Made by a program: the position numbers and the translations under genes | Assembly (NCBI GenBank): GCA_034359265.1 | Contig: CP136895.1 | Location: 46,146,001-46,210,000 of the forward strand | Source: Canna indica | Lineage: Eukaryota; Streptophyta; Magnoliopsida; Zingiberales; Cannaceae | Length of the DNA stretch: 64,000 nt | Reading direction: 5' to 3' | The notes under the pieces: generated by a model | Seen by the model: only the letters and a program-made list of their open reading frames with translations | The model's database searches: none | What the model was told of the DNA's origin: nothing | Shown here: positions 32,757 to 45,396 of the stretch, piece after piece | Numbering within the stretch: the first letter of the stretch is position 1 | Layout of the letters: the number at the start of each line of letters is the position of its first letter

Positions 32757-35700
32757 TCAAGCTGGCACAGGTTCACGAAATTTCTTGGTTTCTGGTGGAG
32801 CTACACCGTCGTAGTACTCGACTAGTACTTTCCATCCACCAGGGCACATGAAGCCATCTGGTGGATTCTCTTTGTTCTTTGCGAGAGTCCTCATCTACGT
32901 GGACGAATTCGAGGTTTTAGCAACACTTCAAGATTTTTCAATACCTTATTGATTGGTCAAATCTTCAACAGTAAAGAGGATTACCTTTGTTCCAGAGATG
33001 AAGAGAAAATCCTGAGCTCTTGATGGCTCAAAGAAGGCCATTTTCTGCTGCTTTTTGTCGTAGGCAGCCACCTGAATTCAAATTATAATGTTAGCAGCTG
33101 CGTCAAGTCCTAACATATCAAATACACAGATATGTATTATTTCATCAAAGATGGTTGGGAAATTTGATAAATTTCAACAAAATTATGGACATATACTAGT
33201 AAGTTCACTAAGTGTTGGTGCAAGTTGTGAAAGCCTATAAAAACAGTTTTCTACTCAATGGCTCAAAAACTTCTCCAACTAGGATTCCCAAACAAGTAAT
33301 GAGCAGATCAACTGAATGACCTATCATTGATCCTATCTTATACCAAGAGACAAGGAATAACAGCAATTTGAGGCCTATTCAGAAATACATGCATGCATAA
33401 TGCTTACAATACCAATCACTTTAAAACAATTAATGCCAGAAAATAACAGTAAACTGGAGGTGGAAATAGTGGTAAAACAAGTATTGACTTTCGTAAGGAT
33501 ATAGCTTGTAATGAGGTAAAATGACAAGATTCATAGTCATCCAATGCAACATTTTAACCAAATCCTCCTACAAAAGTTGGAAGATGTTTTGTACGAGCTT
33601 GGATAAGAGAGAAGTGGGGAGAAGAAAAGAGACTTTTTCTTTCCTTTATTTGAATAGAATTAGCAGAGAAGAGGTTTCCCTTAACTGGATAAAGAATAGT
33701 GAGAAAAGGAAAGAGAACCTTCTCCCTCCACCTTAGCAAAATCTTACCTTTCAAAAGTGGGAGGAAGTGCAGAGAAGATGAACCAGCAAATGATAAAAAT
33801 GTTATCATTCCAACACATCCCTCATTATTATCCTATTCAAGAACATAAAGTAATCATTTTAAGAGCATTGAAATAAATGAACGTTATCTTTCTTTCACTT
33901 CTTTCTATTTGTTTCAACAAAACAGAAGGAATCTTCTCTCTTCCTTTCCTTTATCTAGTATCCAAACTTTTTTTTTTCTCCTGTGTTTTCTCTTCTCTTC
34001 CATTTCACATGTTCTCTCTGAAGAAAGCCTTAAACCACGTCAAGATATTTGTGCATTTAAACTTTAGCCTCAGCATTTTCATGCACTGAACAAAATATTA
34101 AAGTCAAATATACAAAATGCATGAGTGAAGATGTGCATCTAATTGAGAAAAGAAACTTATCCTAGATAAATATAGGCTATAGAACTATTACAAGCACCTC
34201 ATTTAACAAATAAGATCATAATCAAACTGAAACATGTAAGGGGTTGAATACCTTGAATGGTAGGATATTAAGCCTTTCAAGACCTGGGGCCATACTGAGT
34301 ACCTTCTTCCCATGGTCAGCATCATAAAGGTCCCTTTTCTCTACCGGGTGACTCATACCTGCTGGGTCTCTGCCCACAATATAAAAATTTGCACCAGCAT
34401 TTATGCGAGATTTTGCATGCCACTGAACCTCCGTTGGGCCAGCATAGTGCATGGGAGAGGGGAAGATTGCAACAACTGTGGTTTCTGGGTTAAGAACACC
34501 ATCCTCAAGAACCTGTAATGAAAATTATAAACAAACATAAGCATACATAGGCATAATCTTGAAAAATTCAATTGATAGTGTGTCAAAGTACTAATAGCCA
34601 AAAGCTCAAGTTCAATAAAGCTCAGATCACCTAGCAAACATTTAAAGAAGTGAAATCCTTCAAGATTCTAACATATTTATATAAACATAACTATATGCAC
34701 ATATGTGGAAACACAACTTCATATTTGCTTGTGTGTGTATATATATATCCTTCTTAGTTTAGGTCATAAAGATCCATCCCAGACTAGAATGAAATGAAAT
34801 GCTTAAACATCTTTGTAAGCAGCCAGGGATACAAGACTAGAATTTGGGCATATCTATATAACGGCAGCCATCATTGTGCTCAGGTAGGCTGAGGCTAAGT
34901 TCTACAGGATGTATGCTAAGACCTCTACATGGACAGACACTAAATACAGATTTCTAAAAGGAGACATGCAAAAACGAAATTTGGTTATCTGCATACTAAC
35001 GTAAGAGATTACTAAGTAATTTTGTTAGGAATAACCTTCTCATGTTGCTTCATTCTCCAACTTAGTGGTACATCATCTGCTTTGGTATAGCCTCCTAAGG
35101 GATGAAGTAAAAGAACTGGATTTTTATAGCCCATTTCAAGAAGACGCTTGCGAGTGTCAGTCATGAGCAAGGCGTGACCATTATGTACAGGATTACGCAG
35201 CTGAAAAGCAAATACCGCATCTGCATTACGCCTGGAAAATTCTTCACGGAGTTCAGCAGGCGATAGGCGATATTGATCGAGACCATCGTTATGCTTAATA
35301 CGTTCTATAACCTCCAAGTCTCCACCAATCAGCCAATTTCCAGCTTTAGTTATAGCTTCCTCGACATATGGCAGCCCAGGAGCTGTTGTACCCCATGTTC
35401 TTGCAATTCGTTCTTCTTTGTTATGCTTGTAGATCTCAATGCTACATCAAGAGAGAATTAATAAGGTTTCAAAAAATTATGAAATGAGGTGGAAATTTAC
35501 AGTATTTACGGACCTAAGTACATGGAAAAACAAACGCATCTTGTTAAATGCATCAAATTACAAGGACTAGTGAGTTACCATTTCATTATAAGAACCGTGC
35601 ATATGAAATCTTGTAGGAGTTGAGATGAAGTGAGCACACATATATGCATATACATGCTAAATTAGGGACTTATAAAGCCAAGAGAAGCTGCAAAATGTTC

Positions 35701-37635
35701 AATAAGAACAAGCTTACAAATGAGGTGGAATGCCTCGAGACAAGTATTAGTTTCTTGTAAGAGGTTAAGACTACATTTAAGAGGCATGTAGACAAAGATT
35801 CATGGTGCATATCTCTTTTTCAAGAAGAGTGGAGAGGGATACAAAGGCCATCGGCAGGTTATTAATCTAAGCTTTAAAAATGGAAGTATTTTAACTCTGG
35901 GAGGACTCAGAAGGCAGTTGTTGATAGGCTTAATATACACTGGAGCAAATACTTAACAAAGAAGTAGGCTGGACAAGAACACAGGCAAGAAAAAAAAGCA
36001 TTATTATGAGGTCAATGCCAATAAGTTTTATGCGGGCCACAAGGAAAAAACTACTATGGAGCCCCACATATGAGTGAACCTAGCATTGTTAAGAGTGAAC
36101 TTATGAACCTAAAGGGAAAGTGAAAGTCTTTTGCAACACTTACTTTAGGTTCAGTCTTACTCATACTAGGTTCAGTTTTAATAAGGCTAAATCCACTCCT
36201 ATAAAGGGCAACATAGAAATTCATATGGGGACTAGCTCCATAGAAGTTGCACTCGCCACACAGCAAGTGGGACAACTTTGGGCGAAAGGTGAACGTAGAC
36301 GGATTTTAATTATAAACATGCATAGATCTAGCATTGATTTTCAACCTATTGCTTTATTCAGATTTTGAAGAGAATCATTAAACAAATGAAAATTCTTTGA
36401 AATACCACTAGTGAAGACGGGTCCCAGATGTCATGAAATCATCTTTAAGTCAAATGTGGATTCTAACAGTAACCTTCTAAAAGCATCTTCACTCAAGGAC
36501 GAAGATTTTGTTTTTGACAGGGAGCATTTCTTTATTCATAGTGCTCTATCAACTAGATATCTTAATAATTTCAAGTAACAGGATACTATCTGATAAACTA
36601 TGGCGAAAAGAATCCATATAAACTAATCTAATGCTGCAGATCCCAAAATCTCTGGATTTTCCAGAAATAAATATGGAAGCAAAGCCCTATGGCCATAGGA
36701 ACTAGAAATGTCTAGGCAACCAGTTGATTTAATCTTTGACCCTAAATACAATAATTCAACAAATATATCAGAAAGGCCTACTACAATTATGTCCAATCAT
36801 CAAATAATTAGGTAGTGAAGTACAAATATAAATCGCCTATTCTGCTAAGATATTAAGAAAACATCCCAAAAAATATTAACTACCACAACATCCCAGAACA
36901 CTGGAACACAGTAGCCCACTGATTCTAAGTTTAATGCCCAAGGACAGAAAAAGTTTCTTATTTCAAAAGAGTAATCAAGCATTTCATCACGATTAGTCAG
37001 CATCAGATATCAAGAAAGAAATTTAACCATTACAGATCAAGTAGTTGTAGCATATGAGTTTACTTGCTCGACATTCAAGCTAGAAAAGCTTATCATACTT
37101 ACTCGCTCAAGATGGCGACGGGCTTGTCCCGAGCATCAACAAGCGCGACCCTGCGTTGGTCGCCGATGGCCCGTTTCTGGGCGTCGTCGATCGCAAGCAC
37201 GATCGGGACGGACATGTTGACGACGGACCCATCTCCGAGTCGGAGACAGTTGAAATGAAGCGTTTGGAGGAACTCGGCTTCCCTCATGAACCCGCCAAGA
37301 GGGCTCGCCCACCCTTCGCTGAGCACATGCACCCACTCGAGGTCGATCCTCGATAGCTTGATCTGCGGCAACCACGCCGCCTCCCGGCGGAGCGCCTCCC
37401 TCGACGACCCCTCCGGCGCGACGAGATCCACCAGTCTCCCGCCGTCAGGCTCGATCAGGCTGCAGGCGGCGGCGACCCGGCGGGAGGCAGCGAAGCGGCG
37501 TGTGGAGGCAGCAGCGCGAAGGTGTTGAGGCATGGCGAGGCGGAGGCGGGCGGGAAGCTGCGGCAGCTTGAAGGGATTGGCGATGGAATGAGGAGGGTTT
37601 GGGGATTTGGCAACGAAGGTGGCCATTGAAGCCAT
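32757..37635 (-). CDS. APS1: Plastid ATP sulfurylase
   Basis: Five coding exons: 37,635-37,103; 35,441-35,036; 34,512-34,252; 33,071-32,985; 32,894-32,757. All introns are GT-AG and all joins keep frame, giving 474 residues. The enzyme (EC 2.7.7.4) makes adenosine 5'-phosphosulfate from sulfate and ATP, the entry step of sulfate assimilation. Residues 1 to about 60 ([10 protein letters not shown]..., rich in Ser/Ala/Arg, few acidic residues) look like a chloroplast transit peptide. The catalytic core has [10 protein letters not shown] at 258-267, the QxRNPxHxxH nucleotide-binding motif, then [12 protein letters not shown] from 334 and GRDPAG at 360-365. The C-terminus [29 protein letters not shown] is typical of plant enzymes. 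No APS-kinase domain follows, as expected in plants. Length and motifs appear intact; likely functional. The symbol denotes the family, not proven orthology. Confidence 0.95.
37255..37275 (-). promoter_or_regulatory. Probable miR395 target site
   Basis: In the ATP sulfurylase coding exon 1 (codons for EFLQTLHF), the mRNA sequence pairs with the conserved plant miR395. The plus strand here, TGAAGCGTTTGGAGGAACTC, differs from the miRNA at two internal positions, both giving G:U wobbles, plus one terminal mismatch. miR395 is known to target ATP sulfurylase mRNAs under sulfate limitation. The miRNA sequence is recalled, not searched. Confidence 0.8.
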
Positions 37636-37710
37636 TGAAAGAAAAAAGAATCCTTTTGAAAAAAATGGATCTCTTGCCCCCTTTTTGCTCTAATGGGTTT
37701 GGGTTGAGTA

Positions 37711-37717
37711 TTATATA
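37711..37717 (-). promoter_or_regulatory. TATA box of ATP sulfurylase
   Basis: TATATAA on the minus strand, about 75 bases upstream of the ATG, within CTATATATAATACTC. Spacing leaves a short 5' UTR of roughly 45 bases. Confidence 0.6.
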
Positions 37718-37799
37718 TAGCTCAACACGAAGGTGATGGGAGACAGTGGAGGGGGAGTCGGCGGAATGAACGAGGATAGGAATACGGGTAGGTTCATTC

Positions 37800-38293
37800 A
37801 TAGGAAAAAGGTAAAAGTAGAAACAATAATAATACTCATTTAAGCGGGTGCCGATGGATATTTATTCGTTTATGACGAATATAAAGGTTAATATTTTATC
37901 CGCATGAATTTCATGAATAATTTTTTTTACCTATTTATTATATAGGATGGGTACAAATATTATAGTCATAGTACCCGTGGGTATCCGTTACTAGCAAAAA
38001 TAAGTAAATTAAACACCTCTTATATATATACTAAAAAATTTTGTGTTTTATATTTGAAGACTTTGTGTTTATATTTGAAAGCATTGTGTTTATATTTGAA
38101 GATCTTGTATTTATATTTGAAGACATTATTTTTATATTTGATGACCTTAATAAAATATTATAATTTATTAAATGGATACCCGCCAATATCTATGGGGATC
38201 CGTCCCCCCGTCGAGAATTAAACGGGTAGCGAGTACCCATATGTTTCGTGGGGCGAGTAGCGGGTAGGCATCCCCCGTACCCGCCCTCGCCCC
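37800..38293. repeat. MITE-like remnant with GGGTACCCG-type words
   Basis: Contains GTACCCGTGGGTATCC, AACGGGTAGCGAGTACCC and CCCGTACCCGCCC phrases typical of plant hAT-type MITEs. It is probably continuous with CCCGTTGACATCCTTA at 39,916-39,931, separated by the solo LTR. The left terminus is not clear. Confidence 0.4.
38038..38148. repeat. Five tandem ~22-bp repeats
   Basis: Units resemble TTGTGTTTATATTTGAAGAC with small changes (38,038, 38,060, 38,083, 38,105 and 38,127, approximately). Confidence 0.7.
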
Positions 38294-39915
38294 TGTTGGC
38301 TTAAGGTTTTTAACCTTGGTCTTAATCTCGATTTTGATTATAACAAACATGTAACTAATGTTTCATTGAGAAATCTTTCAAGTTCCAAGTTGATTAGCGC
38401 TCGACGTCCCCGATCGAAAAAAATCGGAGAAATAGGAGAAATCAACAAGGACGCTCGTCAACGCTCGGGATTCTTCGGGAAGATAAAGTTTAGGTTTAGA
38501 GTGTCTAGATAAATTGTAAATCCTCATGATGATGCTAAGAAACCCAAAAACTAATCCTGAATCCCAAAATATGAAAACCCGAAAATCGTCCTGAAATTCA
38601 CTAAGCCTAGGGAGCTCTTTGGAGGGCTATATGACCTAGACATTTTCTTGACACAAAAAATGACGATAATTGTTCCTTGGGTAAAAACTAGATAACGAGG
38701 TATTTTAAAAGAATTTTTGGAAAGCCTTTAGCATACCATATTTGACCCAGGAGATTAGAAAATTTTCGTTTTCCAAAAATTTATACTAGACCCCAAAAAC
38801 TAGATTTTGATTCTTAAGGATTTTAATTTTTTAGATATTTTTATTGAATCCAAATGGGGGTAATCCTTATATAACATTTATGTTTTAAAGTTATTAACAA
38901 AAGAAATGTTATATAAGTAGACTTATCGAAGACGGAACTAGAAAAACGAACAAACAAGGTAAAGAAATCTGCCCTGCCCAGGTTTGGTCGATCGATTTGT
39001 CGACCGACCGAAGGAGAAGGCATTTCGGTCTATTGGCTGATCAATCGAACGTTGCCCAAAAGAGGCAGATCGATCGGACAAGCGACCAGTGGGGTGTAAC
39101 GGGCAAAAAATCGCCCGTTGAGAAAAGAGAGCTCTCTCTTCTTTTCATGGCTTATAAATAGGAAGTCATGAGAACCTTCCTTGATGATGTTGATCACCTC
39201 TAACCTCATTGAGTCATCTCTTGATCAAATCTAAGTCTTCATTGAGCAAATCTTGTGAAAACCCCAGCGTGAACCTTTCATCTCATTGATTAAGCCTTAC
39301 CTTCATTATTTCATCATCAAAGACATCAAGAGGAAACAAGGAATCTTGTTGTGAAGCTAAGTACTTTATTGTTTGATTTATTGCTCTATTTTGTGTTGTA
39401 TTTTCTTATTATTTCATTGTATGTGAGTTTGTGTAAACCTAGAGTGCTAGGTTGATTGAGTTGATGATTATCTTGGTGTTAAGGCTTAAATCCACCATTG
39501 TAAACTTAGTTTACTAGGATTAGTTGAGCTGTCCCTTAGGTTGAGATGGGAGAGTGCTCTCGGTAGGAAGGCGGAATACTTCCGGGCGTGGAAGTGCCTT
39601 CGGTTTGAGAGTGGAGACTTTTCGGTGTAAAGTCCTCTTTGTAAGGAAAATGATATAATATAGTAAAGCTAAGTTTGAAAATCCTAAGCAGAGTGCTTAG
39701 GTAGTGGAGTAGGCATTGGAGCCGAACCACTATAAATACTTGTGTTAGCATTATTTTCTTTGTGTATCGCATTGATTACTTTATTACTCGCTTCCGCATT
39801 TAATCGTCAATTGTGAATTGCCTAAGTAAATCAAGTAAACGATTAAAATCGAATTTAGGCAATAAGATTAGTTAACATACTATTCACCCCCTCTAGTGTG
39901 ACCATTTCACCAACA
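38294..39915 (+). repeat. Copia solo LTR (1622 bp)
   Basis: Begins TGTTGGCTTAAGG and ends CACCAACA, with no coding sequence on either side. TATAAATA at 39,153-39,160 lies downstream of GGTCGATCGA/GTCGACCGACCGA motifs (about 38,988-39,068). The conserved CTTAGGTAGTGGAGTAGG block starts at 39,696. Flanks (GCCCC and CCCGT) do not form an obvious 5-bp duplication. Confidence 0.8.
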
Positions 39916-39931
39916 CCCGTTGACATCCTTA

Positions 39932-40405
39932 GGTTGAAGTTGTGGCGTACCGAATTCAGTACAGATACTATATTATACGCATCTGTTCTGCACATCCATA
40001 TCTGATGTGAATGTGCACCGCATTCAGATGCGGATATTCGTATCGCATTCGCATTTGAATCGTATTTAATAAAAAATTAATAAATAATATATTTAATAAA
40101 AATAATAACTTGTATTATTATAAGTTATAAAAATTAGTGACTTAATAGAGTTTCATATGTTATTTATCATAAAACTTATCTATATAATATATATTAAATA
40201 ATTTATATATAAATAAAATAGTTTTTTTAAATATAAATATGTGGTACGAATACGATACGAATTCACATCTATATCTGTATCCGTATGGTATCCATGCGGA
40301 TAATTTTTAAAAAAATTAATCTCTACATTCATATTCGTTTATATTTATGAATAAGGATTAGATGCGATTTTTAGTTGATGGATATATATAAAATTGTCAT
40401 CCCTA
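39932..40405 (-). mobile_element. hAT-like MITE remnant
   Basis: The right end reads AAAATTGTCATCCCTA at 40,390-40,405, i.e. TAGGGATGACAA on the minus strand. Interior GATGCGGATATTCGTATCG and ATTTAATAAAAAATTAATA blocks match 23,346-24,105 inverted. The left terminus and target duplication were not resolved. Confidence 0.45.
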
Positions 40406-41865
40406 GAAATAGGACACATTGGGGGGATGAATGTAGACACATAACAGAAGATATGTGTTTAAATTGCTTTTAGATACTGCAGGTTGTGATCAATTTGGAG
40501 TTAAATTCTTTTGATGTTGGTGTTTTTCTCTTATCCAAATTATTTTCACATGTTTCCATGATGCTTCTTCGAAGGTTCCTAATTGGTATAATTGAGATAC
40601 TCCAATCGTAAAAAGGAATCGGTCAATGTTCTTGATGCGCATTTAGTAGTGGCCAAGTTTGACTGCTGTTTTAAGTTTGAGATGGAACGTTTATATATAG
40701 TTCTATAAATTATTGGATATAAATAGTAGACAGGAAACCGTGACACATCAATTGATTAGATCATTGATCGACTTGTTCACTTTTTCAATTAAATAGTATG
40801 TGACCTAACAAATAAAAACAAAATCTAGCTCCATTCAATTAATTAGATCACAAATGTTCGAGGATTATATAGTCAACAAGTATGCAAGGAAAAGATTATT
40901 TTTATCAAATGAATTATAATGCGAGTTACAAAATTGCCAATTAAAAATATAGATAAATAGTGTGTAGTTTTGGAACCTTTGACTTGTCTTTAGTGAGAAT
41001 GAAAAGGAGGAAAATATTCTCTTCTTTGTTTTCTTGAAAGAAAAAAAGAAAGAAAAAAATTGGGTTCCTTTCCCTTTAAAATATTTCACTTAGAAATAAT
41101 TGGATCGAAGAGAATGAGGATCAAAGGTTTTGATGCAAATAGATAAGTTCATGGATAAGAAAATCCATAACGAATGCATGCTTAATTTCTATCTTTATCA
41201 CAATCAACAACAAATATGTTACGGAAATCATCTAGTACGTAGATGATCTACAAAGGATAAGAGCCAATTGTACTATTACAGCGAGGATGACCACCTCTTA
41301 AGTGTTGGTGTATGTAAATATTTCTAAACTGGATGGACGTACAAATTTATATATCATAAATCTTAAGATGTTTAAGATATATTGATTAAAGGATTATAGT
41401 TAACAAGGCTTCAAAAGTCTGTTGATCTATCAAATAAAATGCACTCTCTTGATTGATGGCAAGCAGGTTCTTATTGTATAATATATAATATCAAACTTTA
41501 TCTTAATCATTTGAAATTTCTATTTTTATCTTAATGTTAGCAAATAATTTCAATAGAGAAATATTTTTATAGATTAATTAAGGGGTTAGGCCATTAGGGG
41601 TTAGGGCTTTCAGAATACCCTCTAATGCTTAAGTTAATTAATTAAGGGAAATAAAAGGCGCGAAGACCAAGATTTCTATTAAAATGATAAATTTTACCAT
41701 GAATACATAGCAAAGTACTCGAATGAAAATTGACACCCTTACAACTAGCGGTTGAGCTAGCCCACAACCAAAGGGTAATTTGCTTTGATCGACGGAATGT
41801 CATGACCCTTATCGCCGACAGTTTAGTTGGCCCATGTGCCTAACCAACAGTACTTGGGCTAAGCC
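40406..41865. other. AT-rich intergenic DNA
   Basis: No gene, RNA gene or recognisable repeat family. TTAATTAATTAAGGG-type palindromic phrases occur near 41,575 and 41,635. Confidence 0.5.
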
Positions 41866-42230
41866 TGTTGGCCTAAGGTTTTCAATATTGATCATAATCT
41901 CGGTTTTGATCATTAAATAAATATTAAACTAATATTTGAGAGAGAAATATTTTCGGGTTCCAAGTCGGTTTGAGCACAATGTTCGCGATAAGAAAAATGA
42001 TGAAATCGTTGAAATCGAAAGGACGTGAATCGACGCTCGAAAATCGACGAGAAATGAGAGTCTACGTTTAGGACGTCTAGATTTATTGTAAATCCTCTAA
42101 ATGATATTGATGTAACCCCAAAACTCGAAATCGAGACCCAAACCCCGAAAATAGCCTGAAATGATATTATCGACCGATCGTCGACCGATCTTCGGTCGAT
42201 CGAAAGTTACTGGAATATCCAATACAATTC
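41866..42230 (+). repeat. Copia LTR 5' fragment (+)
   Basis: Starts TGTTGGCCTAAGG and continues with ATCATAATCTCGGTTTTGAT, as in the other Copia LTRs, up to a CGACCGATCG cluster (about 42,169-42,205). The rest of the LTR is absent. Confidence 0.65.
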
Positions 42231-42604
42231 GATCGAAGCTTGGCCGATAATACCCATGGAAAAATTCAACCTTGTTCATTGTGATTGCAAGAGAGAAGTT
42301 TGGATGTGCGTCAGAGCGGGCCGAGCGAGTCGCCGGAAGGCGCAAATTGAGGTATGACCTATATGCGCAAGTAAAATTATTTTCTTTAAGTTGTTTGGAT
42401 GTTAGATGTATGCTGGATTCGAGATGAGATCGGGGTCCGATCGAAACTCGAATCAGGTGAGTATAAACACATTTATGCCTCACTTAAGGCTTAGTGGCAT
42501 TATTGTAATTAAAAACAAGTAAATAAAATAAAAAGAATGCCTGAGACCATGCGACTCCAAGAGTCACACGCATCCCAAGTTTGGGTGACAAGGGAAGGAG
42601 GAGG
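42231..42604. repeat. Unassigned, possibly Gypsy LTR fragment
   Basis: Phrases such as GCGACTCCAAGAGTCACACGC resemble GCGACTCCAAGATGAGTCGCAC in the Gypsy solo LTR (55,552-55,575). Similarity is patchy. Confidence 0.3.
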
Positions 42605-43607
42605 AGGCGCGATCGGTGATTTAGCTGAGTTTTTGCTTGATTTCTCATTTTTGGGTTCTGTCTTTACTAAGTCTACTTATATAATATTTCATAACTATAA
42701 GTTAATATCTTTAAAACATAAATGTTATATAAGGATTACCCCCCATTTGGATTCAATAAAAATATCTAAAAAATTAAAATCCTTAACAATCTAGTTTTTG
42801 GGGTCTAGTATAAATTTCTCTAAGAAGTTTTTAAGAAGGTATGTGAGGGGTATTTATAACCCCACAGCTGAACGACGATTCAACGGGTAGAAAACTAGCC
42901 GTTACAGTTGTTCGGTCGATCGTCTATAGACTAACCGATCGTTTGCTACCCTTTCTGTGTGTTTTTAGCGCTGTTCGGTCGACCGATGGGTCGACCGAAG
43001 GAGTCGCAGCTTCATCCATCCCAAATTCGGTCAACCGAATCGATCAATCGATGCAGGGAAGTCAGGTGCGCGATCTGCAATCTTCAATCTGATCGATCGA
43101 TCGGTCGATCGATGCGCCTTCTGCCTAATTTTGGCTTCGGTCGGTCGACCGACGTAGCCTTTCGCCAATGCTTCACCAACTTCGGTCGACCGAATGGCTA
43201 CTGCCATTTTTTTGGCATCATTCGGTCGACCGACCGGTCGACCAAATAGACTACTGCCAAAATTCTGCCTTGTTCGATCGACCGAACTCAAACTGAGGCT
43301 GAATTTTTACTTTGAATTTTTTATGGGTTTAGTTACTAAGTTTCAACTTGGATAACTTTACAATTTGGCTTGGGATAAGATCAACCTAAGGGTATATTAT
43401 ATGATTTGTACTTGATCTAAACTCGAGCCTTTCTTTGACGTTTTCTTCTTTTGTTTCTTCAACGGTCTTTTCTTTCGTTTCATTTGAACGAACTTCGCAT
43501 GCTTATCGCAACCTCAACCTGAACTCAAAACTTCACACATAGATTAAATACTTATTTGTAATCATCAAAATAAAGATTGAGGCTTAAGAGAAACCCTTAA
43601 GCCAACA
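42605..43607 (-). repeat. Copia 3' LTR (-), mosaic
   Basis: Begins TGTTGGCTTAAGGG at 43,607. A GGTCGACC/CGATCGACCGA array lies at about 42,912-43,281 and TATAAATA at 42,858-42,851. Beyond about 42,820 it joins a segment (42,650-42,820) that in the solo LTR (38,770-38,950) sits upstream of the array, so the order is rearranged. The normal LTR end is missing. Confidence 0.65.
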
Positions 43608-43630
43608 ATCTCCCCCTTTTTGATGATGAC
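43608..43630 (-). other. Copia polypurine tract
   Basis: Minus strand AAAAAGGGGGAGAT immediately before the LTR. Identical to the tract at 3149-3171. Confidence 0.8.
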
Positions 43631-43990
43631 AAACATAACATGAAATTTTAAGAAACATATGCATATTTTTTGTGAGTTTGAGTTAAGACATTTATGAGTT
43701 AAGGCATGCAAGATATGTGACTCAACATATACATTTAAATACTTATAACTCACCCTATGCACCCCCTATCAATGTGCATATTTTTTGTAACTCCCCTAAT
43801 TATATGCATCGTAAAAACCAAGTGTGACCTTACTTTTTCTCCCCCTTTTGACATCAATCAAAAAGGGTAAGAATTAAGGTACAATTTATGAGTTTCATCA
43901 TAAAAACCAAGAAAGCTATAAAGCCAAGAATTAAGGTACTTGTATAGAATGCAAGTTTTGAAACCCATATAAGTTTTGAAGAAGAACATT

Positions 43991-45325
43991 TTAACTACTA
44001 GGTAAAGCACAAATTCTTAATTGCATCCTAAAATTTGTAAAGCTTTCTTCAACCAAGGGTTTTGTAAATATATCGACAAGTTGTTTGTCGGTGGATACAA
44101 ATTCTACCGATATATTTCCCTTAGTCATATTATCCCTAAGAAAATGGTGCCTTAAGTCAATATGCTTAGTTCTAGAGTGTAAAATAGGATTCTTTGTTAA
44201 ATTTATTGCACTAGTATTATCACAATGAATAGGTATGCAAGAATACTCAAGTCCATAGTCTAAAAGAGTTTGTTTCATCCAAAAGACTTGTGCACAACAA
44301 CTAGCCACAGCGATGTATTCCGCTTCGGTAGTTGAAAGTGCAACTAAGTTTTGTTTATTTGAGAATCAAGAAACAAGACTCGCTCTTAAGAATTGACAAC
44401 ACCCACTAGTGCTTTTTCTATCTACTTTACACCTGATAAAATCCGCATCCGAAAAACCGATTAAATCAAATGATGTATGACATGGATACCATAGCCTTAA
44501 GTCAACCGTGCCCTTTAAATATCTCAATATGCGTTTAACCGCACTTAAATAAGACATTCTAGGGCAAGATTAAAACCTAGCACATACACAGATGCTAAAT
44601 ATGATATCGGGTCTACTTGCGATTAAGTAAAGAATGCTACCAATCATACATCGATATCGTTTTTCGTCAACTTTGACACCCTTTTCATCTTTATCAAGCT
44701 TGATGGATGTGCTCATTGGTGTAGAAGCTATCTTGGCTTCATTTATCCCAAACCTTTTGATGAGCTCCTTTGTGTACTTGGCTTGATTGATGAAGATTCC
44801 TTTGTTGGTTTGCTTGATTTGGAAACCAAGCATGAAGGAGAGCTCTCCCATCATGCTCATCTCAAACTCATCTTGTATACACTTAGCAAATCACTTACAA
44901 AGAATTATATTAGTAGCACCAAAAATTATATCATCAACATAAATTTGAACTAATAACATATCATTTTCATGATGCTTAATAAACAGTGAAACATTGGCTT
45001 TTCCAACATTAAAACCTTGTTCTATTAAAAAGTTTGAAAGCTTTTCATACCAAGCCCTAGGGGCTTATTTTAAACCACATAATGCCTTTTTAAGTTTGAA
45101 AACATTGTTTGGAAGCTCAAAACTTTCAAATCCGGAGGGTTTTTCAATATAAACTTCTTCACTAATGAAACCATTTAAAAATGCACTTTTAACATCCATT
45201 TGGAAAAGTTTAAAATCCTTAAAGCTAGCATATGCCAAAAGCATTCTAATTGCTTCTAATCTAGCTACGGGAGCATAAGTTTCATTATAATCTATCTCTT
45301 CTTGTTGATTGTACCCTTGTGCCAC
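43991..45325 (-). pseudogene. Copia reverse transcriptase and RNase H
   Basis: One reading frame from 45,325 to 43,991 with premature stops at 45,065, 44,891, 44,570 and 44,366 and no frameshift. RT motifs: NETYAPVARLEAIRMLLAYA, QMDVKSAFLNG, the active site YVDD (44,930-44,941), and GELSFMLGFQIKQ. RNase H: FSDADFIRCKVDRKSTSG, then CDNTSAINLTKNPILHSRTK and STDKQLVDIFTKPL. A frame change separates it from the integrase ORF between 45,397 and 45,325. Confidence 0.88.
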
Positions 45326-45396
45326 TAACCTAGCTTTGTTTCTAATGACTAATCCTTCTTCATCTAGCTTATTTCTAAAAACTCATTTAGTCTCAA

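Noticed and set aside
33500..34100. Small open frames in the third intron of ATP sulfurylase
   Set aside because: T/A-rich intron sequence with no homology; surrounding splice sites define it as an intron.
37136..37375. Alternative minus-strand frame inside ATP sulfurylase exon 1
   Set aside because: Shadow of the real coding frame in GC-rich exon sequence; the exon frame has the family motifs.
37626..37635. Second Met (residue 4) as the start of ATP sulfurylase
   Set aside because: Cannot be excluded, but the first Met is in frame, gives a normal transit peptide and is nearer the TATA box; the difference is three residues.
38289..39920. Target-site duplication around the Copia solo LTR
   Set aside because: Flanks are GCCCC and CCCGT; only a CCC overlap, not a convincing 5-bp repeat.
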